Source of the DNA: Blasia pusilla | Taxonomy: Eukaryota; Marchantiophyta; Marchantiopsida; Blasiales | Direction: 5' to 3' | Length of the DNA: 64,000 nucleotides | Assembly (NCBI GenBank): GCA_050084515.1 | Contig: CM114271.1 | Span: 63,054,001-63,118,000, forward strand | Shown here: positions 24,198 to 34,915 of the stretch, piece after piece | Layout of the letters: each line of letters begins with the position of its first letter | Numbering within the stretch: position 1 is the first letter of the stretch | Position numbers and translations under genes: made by a program | Notes under the pieces: generated by a model | Told to the model about the DNA's origin: nothing | What the model saw: the letters and a program-made list of their open reading frames with translations, nothing else | Databases searched by the model: none

Positions 24198-26348
24198 ACT
24201 CGATTGGCCATCTTCTCGCCCCGCTTTAACTTCCCAAGGTACTCCCTCGCTTGCTCATCCTTCATGTATCCTTCACGAATCCTTCTTTCCAGGTCTGTTT
24301 CATTAGGGAACATTGCTCTCAACACTTGTGTCGTCGATGGCATGTGTTCATCCCTGCGATTTAACTTAACGATCTGGAATGACATTGTCTTTCCCGGCTT
24401 GTGGATTAGCTCCCACATTCATCAACGCCAAGGTATCATGCCACCGAAGTTGTTTTGGCGTCACGCGATCCTGGGTCTCAAAATACTTGAGCGATATGTT
24501 ATCGGTGAATACTCGAGTCCTATGAAGTCCCAAATAGTGACGCCACTTCCTCAAGCAATGAACCACCGCAAACAACTCTTTCTCATGAGTAGGCCATCTC
24601 CTTTCGGTGTCGGTAAGCTTCTTGCTTTCGTATGCTATAGGTCTCCCTTTTTGCACCAACATTCCTGCAATCGCGAGATCACTAGCATCCGTGTGCACCT
24701 CGAACGGTTGTTCAAACTCCGGGAGTTTCAGAATTGGTTCCTGTGAGAGGATCTCTTTGACTCGATTGAACGCTTTATCCACTTCCTTGGTCCATGTAGT
24801 ATTGGAAAAATTTGCGGTCCAATCCATGAGAGGTTTCACTATGCCCGAAAAGTTCTTCACGTATGTCCGGTAAAACTGGACAGCTCCGATGAACCTTCTC
24901 ATCCCCTTCATCGTGGAAGGTGGTTCCCATTCGGCAATCGCGCTTACCATTTCCATGTCTGGACTCACTCCATCCGCACTAACCACATGCCCCAAGAACT
25001 TGATCTTCGTCAAACCGAACTCACTCTTATCCGCATTCGCATACAGCTTGTTCGCCTGAAGTTTCTCAAACACCGTCTTCAAATGTCGAGCGTGCTCCTC
25101 TAGTGTTTTTGAATAGATGAGTATGTCATCTATATAGATGATCACAAACTCATCCGTCTCCTTATGAAAGATGGAGTTCATCAAAGTGGTGAACGTCGGA
25201 GGCGCATTACAAAGACCGAAAGGCATTACTACAAACTCGAACGAACCGTATCTCGTTCTACACGCAGTCTTCTCTACATCCGCTTCGGCAATCCGAATCT
25301 GATAATATCCTGATTTCAGGTCAATCCGGCTGAAATACTTGGCACCCGACAATCGATCAAAGAGGTCATCCATCCTCGGTAGAGGATAGTTATTCCTTAC
25401 CGTCACTTTATTCAGCGCCCGATAATCAACACAGAGTCTCAACTTCCCATCCTTCTTCTTTACAAAGAGGACGGGCGCCCCATAAGGTGACTTGCTTGTT
25501 CGGATGTAACCCCTCTCTAGGAGTTCACCCAACTGTTTCTTCAACTCAGCAAGTTCCTCTTGATTCAACCTATATGGTGCCTTTGAAGGTGGTTGAGATC
25601 CTGGTATCACCTCAATCTTATGATCAACCGCCCTATGTGGTGGCAACTCAGTCGGAAGCTCCTTAGTCAACACATCTTCAAATTCTTTCACAACTCTCTT
25701 GAGTGTTTCAGGGATTCCCCTTGAAGCTGAGTTCTGATCTCTGCATCTTGCGCTTGCATCATCCTCGACTCGTCTCATCAAGCAAAGGAATCCTTCCTCT
25801 AACTTGGCCAAACTCGTCCTCGTGATGGCGTTCACCAACTCCGTCTTTATAGGCACCTCACGAACCAATCTGACGTCCGTCCGTTTGCCGTTAACCAAGA
25901 CGCTCAACCTCAAAGGTCTCCGCCTCAGTTCCACCTCATACGCATCCAAGAACGTGTTCCCCAAGACTCCGTCGATACCGTCCATCTCGCAAACTGTAAA
26001 ATTCTCCTTCAACTCAAATACTCCGCATCTCACAACTAGCCCTAAAACCAGATCTGATGTCTAGTGGGACTTGCCTCCCGCGAATCCTACCCTAATGGGT
26101 TCATCCACCTTGATGGTTGGCAATCTCAACGTTTTTACGATTCTCGGACTCAAGAATGAGTGCGAAGCACTTGTATCAACGAGCAACATCACATCGCGAT
26201 TAGCGATCTTGGATCCTAGGTAAACTAAATTGGGCGTTCTCTTGGTGACTTGTAGAGATGTATCTAGATCTCCCTCCGATAAATGCTTAGCGGCAAACGC
26301 AATCATACTCGGTTTACTAACCTTGGGCCTAACACATTCCTTAGCCAT
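24194..26348 (-). pseudogene. Chromovirus protease - reverse transcriptase - RNase H
   Basis: The retropepsin region reads LLVDTSASHSFLS, with Ser in place of the usual Gly after the catalytic Asp-Thr/Ser. A TAG at 26061-26063 interrupts the same frame, probably from CAG. RT follows with KKDGKLRLCVDYRALN, MPFGLCNAPPTF and the catalytic YIDDILIYS, then RNase H (EVHTDASDLAIAGML, THEKELFAVVHCL). A frame break near 24400-24440 separates the RNase H end from the linker leading to integrase. The Tekay/Tcn-like clade is likely from the whole layout. Confidence 0.9.
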
Positions 26349-27370
26349 ATGCCCGGGTTCGCCACAATTGTAGAAAATACTTTGGCATTTGTTGACTTCG
26401 TAAACGGCGGCCCCTTTGGCTTCGCGTTGAGTTCCACTCGTTTCGCCGCTGGGGCAAGAGACCCTCCGTGGTCGCGCTCACCCCCATTCCAAACCCTCTT
26501 GGATGTCCCTTTGTTCTTCTGTAACTTAGAAAAACTTTTTGTCTCAAAGGGTTTTGAGTGTTGGACTTCATCGTCCCCAATCCGCTCGGCTAGTCTCAAG
26601 AGATCCACGCACGTCTCTGGGATGTGAGGCATACGAAAGAGAGCCTTCTCGGCACTCGGTTTGAGCCCACTTAGGAAGATCACCTTTTTAGTATGTTCAT
26701 CCGTGGAAAGTGCACTCATGAGCGCACTAAACTCTCGCACATAAGCGCCAAGTGATCCACTCTGGCACAACCTCACCACCTCCATGCCATTGCGGTACTC
26801 CTGATATTCCGGAGTGAATCGGTTCCCAATCAACTCCTTGAAATCTTCCCAACTCAACGTTTTCCCACGACCTAGATGTTCTTTGCGGTGAGCCGTCCAC
26901 CAATGGAGAGCGTGATCCTTCAGAAATGTGACCGCTACAATCACCTTGTCTTGTTCATCTGCTTTTTGCGCTTCGAAATAGAGTTCGAGTTCCGTTAGAA
27001 ACTCGCTCACTTTCCGAGAACGCCCCATTCCTGTGAATGGCGTTGGAAAATTAGTCTTACAAAGCTTCTTGCCAGAACTAGAGGCTCCATTTGACTTGAA
27101 TTCCGATATCACCTTGCTCTGTTCAGCCATCCGGTCCGCCATCACCTTCATCAATCCCATCATTTGGGTATAAAAGGCCGGATCGTTTAAGTTTGGACCC
27201 GAAGGTCCCGCCGAAAGATTTTTGGTTGGAACATCCTCATGTCTGGGACTCGGCACTTCGGGAGTCGCAAATTCCACCTCCGGCTCTCCGTCCGTCATTG
27301 ATTCCTCTCTTGGCTTCTTTGCTTTGACTCGCGGTTTCCTCGGTTCTTCGCCCTTGGTCGCCATTTGCAA
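26303..27370 (-). pseudogene. Chromovirus gag
   Basis: The 355-residue frame has the typical Ty3 capsid signature (KVSEFLTELELYFEAQ, ALHWWTAH, SWEDFKELIGNRFTPEYQEY). It ends at a frame break inside the zinc knuckle. The next frame reads YNCGEPGHMAKEC, keeping the last three ligands, while an indel near 26385 has removed the first Cys. Gag and pol were therefore probably one continuous frame originally. Confidence 0.88.
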
Positions 27371-27502
27371 GTCGTCGCCTTTTCTCAGATCTCCTCCTTG
27401 CCTCTTGTGTTCCTCCTCGGCGTCGTGGTCTTCCGGCTACCTTGAGCTCTTCCCAAATGTCCAGATCTTCAACGACCCCAAGTTCACGCTCATCAAGGAT
27501 TT

Positions 27503-27514
27503 GCTCTGATACCA
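27503..27514 (-). other. Chromovirus tRNA primer-binding site
   Basis: TGGTATCAGAGC on the minus strand, 2 nt from the 5' LTR, is the classical plant initiator-Met tRNA site. It shows that the host environment supports ordinary tRNA priming, in contrast to elements 1 and 2. Confidence 0.92.
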
Positions 27515-27516
27515 CG

Positions 27517-28548
27517 TGTCGTGCGCCTACTCTCCTTGAACGTTAATCTTGTTTGTTGCGGAAGCGTGCGTTCAGTAGGTCACGCTCTCAACGCTGATCT
27601 GCATCCAAACACGCACTTCGGTTAGTCGGGTCTTGGATCAATCAGCGGGATTACTTTCCGAGTTCTCGTCTTGGACTCTCTCTTCAAGCTCAACCTTCCT
27701 AGTTTCGCGGTTTCCAACACGGGCAAGTCTCGAAAGACTTGGGAGACTTTTGGTCGGTTCGGGAACTGAAAGCGGCGTTTCGCTACTAAGCGGTTCCAAT
27801 CGTCGATGAACATCCAATGAGTTCCTCACCAAGACTCGCACGTAGTGAATCTCGGGTTGGAATCCACGTGTGGCGTACAAAGTCCATTCCCTTGGATCAG
27901 GTTTGGGTTTCGGGTTTCCGCGCCAAACTCCCGTTCCATCCCGTGCCTCTGAAACGCCGTTTGGTGCCCCAAAGTGGGGTTTCGTTTCCCGAGACATCTC
28001 AGAGAAGGTACTCCCCTTACTTGTACTTTTGGGGATCTCCGGGGGCCCCCTACATTTAGGGAAAGACACCCGGGCCTCTCCAATTGGCCCTCAACCCGAT
28101 TGCTCTCTGAATCATTTTTGGCCAATATCTCAGCCTGTACTTATGCGTTTGCTAAGATCTTTGGTGCGTTGGAAGTGTCTCAAGATCAGCTTTCCAGCGC
28201 GCCCTTACTTGTCCCGAATGCATCTCGGAGCTCAACGTTATGGTCCTAAACACAGTCAGATTCTCCCAAACGCTAGTCGTGTTCCAAACTGGTTCTCACC
28301 TCTTTGGCAACCAACCTCCTAAGACTCAACTCAACTCAAGTCTCGGCTTGCGTTTGGTCTAGGTTTCCTGGTCGCGACCACTAACGCATGAAACGCACAA
28401 CTTTGTTCCGCGTTTCGTCTCTTAGACTTTTCCAAGAGACTCTTCCAAACGCCTCTCCAAAGCGCAAACCTCGCGGCGTGAGTTCCTTTGAGTTCTGATG
28501 TTTCGCTTGGCGCGTATTTGGTGTTGTTTGGTTATGAGGGTCGCGACA
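27517..28548 (-). repeat. Chromovirus 5' LTR
   Basis: 1032 bp, TGTCGTGCGCC to GTCGCGACA on the plus strand. It is followed by the second CTTTA duplication at 28549-28553. Confidence 0.95.
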
Positions 28549-28553
28549 CTTTA

Positions 28554-29282
28554 GGAGTTGACTTAGCTCATGTATTTCAGCTAGCAGCCACGTTGTGTGA
28601 ACGTGGGGGTGTTACTGCTACACGTGTTGAGATGGATGAGGGTGTTGTGGTGGAGCGACCCTCTATGTCAGGTGTAGCATTGAGTACCAGTGCTACTTGG
28701 CTGGCAACAGCGGCGAAGATGGATGCATTACCAGCCCGACCAGCCATTGATCATGAGAGGCTTACACCTGGTGTATGTATGTTGGAAAATTGGAGTGGGA
28801 TATTCCGATTGGTGAGTCCTACAGGATAGGTGTATAGACGAGATAGAGTCTTGTTAGACTCTGGTGCCCAACCTTTGATGTTGGGAAAGGCGGCATGTAT
28901 TGGTTTGGGTATTCGGAGGTCAGAGCTTGAGCCTTGCCCATTCTAGATTCAAACATCACTTGGAGGAGCCAATGATAGATCTCAATTCATGACACGGGAG
29001 AAGTTTTCTGTACAGTTGAGACCAGATCATGCGACTGATAGCTTCCAATTAGGATTATCTGCGGTAGTCACATCAGCCGAGTCGTATGATGTACTAGTTG
29101 GAGGAGCAGTATTGTACCCAATGGGTTTTCAGATGGATTCTTTGGTCGAGACAACGTCTTATAGACCTAGTTGGCGTCGGGGATGGACGTATGAGCCAAG
29201 TTCTGTGAGATTTATTTCGGGGCTCGACCAGAGGGTCTTCCCCAACAGTGTTAGCATCTGTGGGCTGGTTTTAGTGGAGTAG
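28554..29282 (+). pseudogene. Element 1 pre-protease linker and aspartic protease
   Basis: The frame resumes after the nested element (GVDLAHVFQLAATLCERG). It carries a linker shared with element 2 (ATWLATAAKMDALPARPAI) and reaches a retropepsin DRVLLDSGAQPLMLGKAA around 28845-28895, with catalytic Asp-Ser-Gly. ESYDVLVGGAVLYPMGFQMD near 29085-29140 looks like the flap-to-C-terminal protease strand. TAG codons at 28827, about 28944 and about 29280 all fit CAG. The domain should mature Gag-Pol. It leads directly into the methyltransferase in the same frame. Confidence 0.8.
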
Positions 29283-29284
29283 TC

Positions 29285-30560
29285 ACGTGGCCAGGAGACT
29301 TTTGGAGGGTAATGTTTCGCTATGGATTCTCTGCGCATGAGGAGGTAGAGGAGGTCCCTATTCTTGCAGCAAATGGCATCCTCATTGTTGGATGTGCCAC
29401 TTTGGAGTTCAGCGGTGCACTACGGCGGGAGAGGCGATCGCCTAGTGGAGGAGGCTTGGTGTGAGGTGTTAAACCTCACGAGGAAGAGGAGGCCCCACGG
29501 CGGACTCCTACTTCTAGTCCCATTTGGTTATCCCCTTTGGATACTACACCCATTGTATGGCAAGTATCCGCCGGAGGGCATTTGTGTGTTAGATCTCTTT
29601 GGTGGGATTAGTTTGGTTTGGTTTGTAGTGTTGCGGGCCGGTATTCTGTCTTGGAGATATGTGTATGTGGAGCGAGATGAAACGGCCCAGAGAGTCTCAT
29701 CTCGACATATTGGTCAGTTGATGCGGAGATATCCTGAGTTGTTGCCGCCATCAGCTATTCGTGGGTACCAACGGGCTTTACCATCACACATTGCATTGTT
29801 GGGGGCGCAGGACCTTGAGAGGGTTGGTCCTGTGGATTTGGTGATTGCTGGATGGCCATGTTAGGGTTATACACGTGCTGGTCATGGTGAGGGATTACAT
29901 GACCCTAGGTCTCGATTGTTTTGGGAGATGTTACGGGTGTTACGACATCTTCAAGTTCATCAGGCACATGCTCTAGCTTACATTCTGGAGAATGTTCCAT
30001 TTTTGGGTGACACTCGGACCCTGATGATGGCGAGTGTTCATGAGGTGCGGTCTTGGATTGGACCAGCGGTGTTGTTGGATGCAGCGCGATTTGGCTCGCG
30101 TGCACATCGTCCACGCTTGTGGTGGACAAATTTGTTGCCCAGGGAGGTTCTACGTCGAGCATATGATGCGGTCGGCGGGATCCTTGCCTTACCGTGGATA
30201 GTATCTTGATCTTGGCGACTTTTCAGGTGGTGAGGGTTAATGATCGGTCACCCATGGCGGTGGTGAACGTGTGTGGGCCAGCCTAGGATGGCACTACCCA
30301 CATTTGTGAGTTTTCCCTCGTCATATGCCTACAGAGAAGGTGGTCCGGGGCTTGTATGGGATTCTCATGTGCGATAGTTGGTGGAGCCTAACGCTGATGA
30401 GAGAGAGCGTGCGATGGGATTTGCTACTAGTGTGACAGCGGTTGCTTCTATTTCTGAGGCTTCACGACGTCATGTGTTGGGTCAGGCCATGGACCTGAAT
30501 TGTTTGACTTGGATTTTGAGTCTTGGTATGGCCAAGCAGCGTCGACTTTGGACTATGTCT
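29285..30560 (+). pseudogene. C5 cytosine DNA methyltransferase domain inside pol (element 1)
   Basis: The motifs are in canonical, non-permuted order: motif I LDLFGGI near 29587 (SAM binding); motif IV VDLVIAGWPC at 29835-29861 with the catalytic Cys; motif VI ENVP at 29988; motif VIII AHRPRLWW near 30105; a target-recognition region; motif IX-like ERERAMGF near 30405; motif X RHVLGQAMD near 30470. The codon after the catalytic Pro-Cys is TAG at 29862, where the family has Gln (PCQ). Another TAG (30375) and a TGA (30207) also interrupt it. Non-permuted order argues against a plant DRM and fits a DNMT3-like or other Dcm-type donor. The domain transfers methyl to cytosine C5. It lies between protease and RT, so it would be made as part of the polyprotein. 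The copy is inactive as it stands. Confidence 0.88.
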
Positions 30561-30776
30561 GTGGGTCTTCCACCCCTTGTAATGAGCTCGATGGCTACCG
30601 GGACGGTAGAGGCATCGTCTGGGGGCGAGGAGAGTAGTATTTTGCATCCTTGGAGTAAATGGGATGTAATGGCTGGGCATGTGGAGTTGGTTGCTCATCT
30701 TTGGTGGAGGAGTTATTTGCTCGGATGATGGTGTAGCTAAGGGTGTACCATCTTGTGAGGGGTTATGTAGCGACCA

Positions 30777-32347
30777 ATGGCATCGTCCTCTCCCTCTAGT
30801 GTGCCAGTGGAGGAGACTTGGGAGCCATTACTTGGGTCCAAGCTTACGGGAGGTGAGAAACGATGCTTGATAGAGTTCCTACGTGCTTATAGGAGTTGTT
30901 TTGCCTTTAGCATGAAGGAGTTGGGTTCTCTGGTTGGACCCGGTATACGGATTGATTTGGCTAGTGATACGCCAATCTTCCGTCGTCCCTACCGATATAG
31001 TGATATGGAGAGGGACCTGATTTAGAGTAGGATGTTGGACCTTATGGAGGCTGGATTAGTGGAGTTGTCGCATGGAGAGTATGCATCGCCCACCCATGTC
31101 ATGCTGCTAAAAGGATATGCATGGCAACTACGGATAGGCGGATGTGTGGAGATTACCGTCCTATCAATCGGAAAACCAAGGCCGATAGGTATGCCATGCC
31201 TACACCTGAGGAGATCTTTGATGTGGTGGGACAAGCAAAGATTTTTAGTACTTTGGATCTTTGGGCAGGATACCATCAATTGCCGATTCGGGAGAGTGAC
31301 AAGGCCAAGACAACATTTTGGGGTGTCAACTCTCATGGCAATGATTGTTTGTACCAGTGGAAATTCTTACCCTTTGGGTTGAAGAATGCACCTGCCCAGT
31401 TTCAGAGAGTGATGGACAAGATCCTCGCAGGGTTGGATTTTGTTCGGTGTTACATTGATGATATCTTGGTGTTTAGTAACACGGTGGAGGAGCATCAGAT
31501 ACATTTGCAGATGGTGTTTGAGCGGTTGAAAGCTCATGGTCTACTTTTGCATCCAGGAAAGTGTAAGTTCTTCCATGAGGATGTTGAGTACTTAGGTCAT
31601 GTGATCTATCCAGGCGGTTTAGGAGTTCAACAAGCAAAGGTGGAGGCTATTGCACTTATTCCGCGTCCGGTAGATGTGAGTAGAGTTCGAGCATTCATGG
31701 GATTGGCGAACTACTATCGGAGGTATGTGAAGGGATTTAGTGCTATGGCAAAGCCTTTGAACCAATTGCTGAAATCAGATCAAGAGTGGCATTGGGGAGA
31801 TGATCAGGAGAGAGCTTTTGTGGAGCTTAAGGCCTAGTTGGTGGCGGCGCCTATCTTGAGGAGACCTATCAGAGGGCGCCCATTTCAGGTACACACTGAT
31901 TGGAGTAGGTTAGGACTTGGAGCGGTGTTGACACAACATGATGATGAGCACATGGAGTTTGTAGTAGCCTATGCAAGTCGTTCGAATAATGCAGCGGAGT
32001 CGCGCTATAGTTCATATGAGGGAGAGTGCTTAGCAGTAGTGTGGGTTGTGGCACACTTTAGGTGTTACTTGTTTGGCACACAATTTACCCTTGTTACTAA
32101 TCACCAGCCGCTCAAGTGGTTGATGGAGTCTGACAAGCTTACAGGGAAGCTTGCACGGTGGGCTCTTATCTTACAGGAATATGACTTCCAAGTGGTACAT
32201 AGACCTGGAGTTGCCAACCTTGATGTTGATGGGTTGAGTAGGAACCCATGTACTAGCCAAGAGGATACAACTGGGGCTAGATGGCATGGCGAGGTTGATG
32301 AGGAGATGGTGCCAGGTTGGCATGCATCCGCCTTTTTATGTTGGTAA
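30777..32347 (+). pseudogene. Element 1 reverse transcriptase and RNase H
   Basis: The RT N-terminus (RIDLASDTPIFRRPYRYS) is in one frame with a TAG at 31023. A frame break near 31105-31120 leads to the main frame with CGDYRPINRKT, FLPFGLKNAPAQFQRVMD and the catalytic YIDDILVFS at 31451. RNase H follows (FQVHTDWSRLGLGAVLTQ, SYEGECLAVVWVV), then the linker ending NLDVDGLSRNP. A TAG at 31835 fits CAG, and a TAA occurs at 32345. From 31121 to 33895 the main frame is the same, so RT to PHD was one polyprotein. Confidence 0.92.
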
Positions 32348-32350
32348 GGG

Positions 32351-33895
32351 ATGGACTCTAGTATGGAGGATCACATGATATCTTACTCTAGTCAGAGGGT
32401 AGATGGCCAGCCTACAGATCCTAAGGTTGGAGATGGTGGTACGGATCAGCGTGATATTCATGATGATGCGTTGGTGTTGGAGTTCCTACGGACCAGTAGG
32501 GTGCCAGGCATAGTGAGTGCTAAGGAGCGAGACCGTGTTCTTCAACGTGCTAAGAGGTATCCATTGGAGGGAACACATATTCTCCGCGTGTGGGAGGATG
32601 GTAGAGTACGAGTAGTGCCACATTTGGCTCAGAGAGAGCGCATTGTGCGACATGCCCATGAGGAGTTGGGACATTTTGGGGTAAAGCGTACGTATAGCTT
32701 ACTCCTTGGCCAATATTGGTGGCGTGGCATGCATACTCATGTGCAGCAGTTGGTGTCACGTTGTATGGTTTGTGACCGGGTGAGGGCATCATTCGATGCC
32801 CCTATACCACAATTACACCCCTTGCCTATTATGGGGTTGGGTTACCGTTGGAGTGTGGACTTTGCGGGACCGTTACCGTTGACTTTACGACATCATCGAT
32901 ATGTGTTGGTGATGGTGGAGCACTTCTCCAAGTGGATTGATTTGGTGGCATTACCGGACAAGGCAAGTGAGGGAACGGCGTATGCATTTCTTGATAGAGT
33001 GCTTAGTCATTTTGGTGCACCAGTTGAAGTGTTGACCGACCAGGGTACAGAGTTTCAGGGTGAGTTTCATGTCTTGTGTGATAAGGCGTTGATTGATCAT
33101 CGGACCACGTCTCGAGATCATCCAGAGGCGGATGGTTTGGTTGAGCGTGTGGTTCAGACAGTGAAGAGGGCATTGCGCAAGTATGGCCTACAGAAGGGGC
33201 ATCTTGGAGACTGGGATATTCAATTGCCATGGTTATCCATGGGGTATAGGTTCAATCGCCAAGCATCCTTGGCTTCCTTCTCACCTTATTTTCTGTTATA
33301 CGGCCGAGATCCAGACTTGCCAGCAGCAATTCATCGGAAGTCTAGTGAGACGGTGAACCTTGATGACCCAGAGATGTGGATGAGAGTGTGTTCTCAACGG
33401 GCAGAGCTCTTTCGGAGAGTTATGCCAACAGCCTTTGAGAATCTTACAATTGCTCAACACACAGATACGTTGCGGTATGCAACCATTCGGGGTGGAGGTT
33501 ATCGACCATCGATTCGTAGGTTCCATGTGGGGGACTATGTCTATTTGCAATAGATTGCACCAACAACGTTGGATGTGACGGCAGGCCGCACTATTTTATG
33601 AGTGCGCGAGGTGTTAGCTTCTGGAGTTCTCATGTTGGAGGGTCGTGATGGAGTTGTTTGGAAGGACCATATGCGTAATTGTGCGCCATGTCATCTTCCA
33701 AATGTGGATGGTACTGTTGACCCAAGCTTAGCCATGATCCGTGCTAGCTTGAGGTGCATGTTGTGTGGGTCTGCTGGTAACGCAGCCCGTATGTTGGTGT
33801 GTGATCGGTGTTCTAGGGGTTGGCACATGATGTGGTTGACTCCACGTATGGATGTTGTTCCTATTGGAAGGTGGGTTTGTCCTCAATGTACTTAG
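32351..33895 (+). pseudogene. Element 1 integrase with C-terminal PHD finger
   Basis: The zinc-binding domain has HAHEELGHFGVKRTY and CMVCDRVRA. The DDE core has Asp in WSVDFAGPLPL, Asp in VLTDQGTEF and Glu in ADGLVERV, with about 34 residues between the last two. A C-terminal basic and beta module follows (GDYVYLQ, MLEGRDGVVWKDH). The protein ends with a PHD finger (CMLC, CDRC, GWH, CPQC) in which one Cys is Trp (HMMWL versus HMSCL in element 2). Stops at 33551 (TAG; element 2 has CAG) and 33599 (TGA; element 2 has an Arg codon) are deamination-type. No tyrosine recombinase is present despite the Ngaro-like ends. Confidence 0.93.
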
Positions 33896-34056
33896 GAGAC
33901 GTAGATGACTTGATCTTTGCATGATATGGATTACAGATGTGCGACTAACGATGGGGTAACCTAGCACCCGGCCTTCTGATTCGGGCACCCAAGAAGGTGT
34001 ATAGCATGTAGTAGATGTATAGGGCTACCAGGCGTTAGAGGACCTAACGCTTGATT

Positions 34057-34066
34057 AGGGGGGGCG
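34057..34066 (+). other. Element 1 polypurine tract
   Basis: AGGGGGGGCG directly precedes B1. The same AG6-7(C/T)G block precedes B1 in elements 2 and 3. Its position defines the 5' end of plus-strand DNA as B1, not A2. Confidence 0.75.
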
Positions 34067-34173
34067 AGTTGTGGTACACTTGTGTTTGTGGATGCTCTCG
34101 TCTATGTTATGTATGTATGTGAGTATGGTATGTCAACGATGTATGTTGTATGACGATGTGGATTCGCACGACA
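34067..34173 (+). repeat. Element 1 terminal repeat B1
   Basis: 107 bp, AGTTGTGGTACAC to CGCACGACA. It is repeated with the same length at 34541-34647 and separated from A2 by ATT (34174-34176). Confidence 0.9.
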
Positions 34174-34176
34174 ATT

Positions 34177-34540
34177 TGTCATGACCATACGGATTATGTC
34201 GAGAGTAAAGTGTGCTAGTAGAGGCCATTCCTTATGTAGGACCGTAGTGGCTTGGTAGAGATGCGGTTTCATACATAGGGTTGGGGTTACTCTCGGTTAG
34301 GGTGACTTTCCCAATAGGGCCCGCTCTTAGGTTGGAGGATATAAGGTGGAGTGCACTCAAAGAACAATCAGTTCTTTGAGTTGAGCTCTATTGCGTTGGG
34401 AGTTAGCCTTGGTAGTGAGTAGAGCTCTTGGCTATGGTGTTTCCAAGCTTTGACCTAGATTCTCCCATCGTGGAGTGGGTTTGGCTCGATTGTATGTGAT
34501 TGTATCGTGTTTTATGACAAAGAGGTCTTTCACGGATTTC
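34177..34540 (+). repeat. Element 1 terminal repeat A2
   Basis: 364 bp, homologous to A1 (17464-17830) with short indels. It carries the same TATA and start hairpin. It is joined directly to B2. Confidence 0.9.
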
Positions 34541-34647
34541 AGTTGTGGTACACTTGTGTTTGTGGATGCTCTCGTCTATGTTATGTATGTATGTGAGTAT
34601 GGTATGTCAGCGATGTATGTTGTATGACGATGTGGATTTGCACGACA
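34541..34647 (+). repeat. Element 1 terminal repeat B2
   Basis: 107 bp, ending GCACGACA, followed by the AATT duplication at 34648-34651. Confidence 0.9.
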
Positions 34648-34915
34648 AATTACATAGAGACTAAACATGCTGAGGCCATAGATCTAGGAATTAATTCTAG
34701 GAATAAGGAGGTAGGCCGTGATGAGAGAAAGTAAATGTCATGGATTAGAAGAGATTAGACATGTTTTGTTGATTTTTTGTATATAATTCTTTAGGAGAAA
34801 CAAAAGAATAATTTCTATCGTGGGATTCTATTTTTCATAATTTTTGTGATCTTCACACTCCAATATTTTCACTAGGAACATAAAATTTATCACCTCTCAT
34901 ACTAGCAAGGTTGCA

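Larger units (their letters stand above)
21123..28548 (-). mobile_element. Nested Ty3/gypsy chromovirus, complete, TSD CTTTA
   Basis: LTRs of 1031 and 1032 bp (TGTC..GACA) enclose gag, protease, RT, RNase H, integrase and chromodomain on the minus strand. Perfect 5-bp duplications CTTTA lie at 21118-21122 and 28549-28553. Removing the element and one duplication joins ..LFSATELMAL.. to ..GVDLAHVFQLAATLCERG.., a continuity confirmed by element 2 (LFSALELAAL..LAATLCERG). The two LTRs differ at a small number of positions and short indels, so the insertion is younger than element 1. The coding region has one TAG and at least three frame breaks. Confidence 0.95.
17464..34647 (+). mobile_element. 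Element 1: split-LTR Ty3/gypsy with cytosine methyltransferase and PHD finger
   Basis: The ends are TGTCATGACC and GCACGACA, flanked by 4-bp target duplications AATT at 17460-17463 and 34648-34651. Without the nested chromovirus (7,426 bp plus one 5-bp duplication) it is about 9.75 kb. The order is A1, self-primer site, ~1.5-kb leader, gag with zinc knuckle, protease, C5 cytosine methyltransferase, RT, RNase H, integrase, PHD finger, polypurine tract, B1, ATT, A2, B2. The coding region is decayed by TAG/TGA stops and a few frame changes, so this copy is not autonomous. Confidence 0.9.

Noticed and set aside
29285-30560. Host chromomethylase or DRM gene
   Set aside because: It lies in frame within pol between protease and RT, has non-permuted motifs (unlike DRM) and no chromodomain or BAH domain.
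34067-34647. Tyrosine-recombinase (DIRS/Ngaro) element
   Set aside because: The ends look alike, but the enzyme is a DDE integrase with zinc-binding domain, and target duplications are present, which DIRS-type elements lack.
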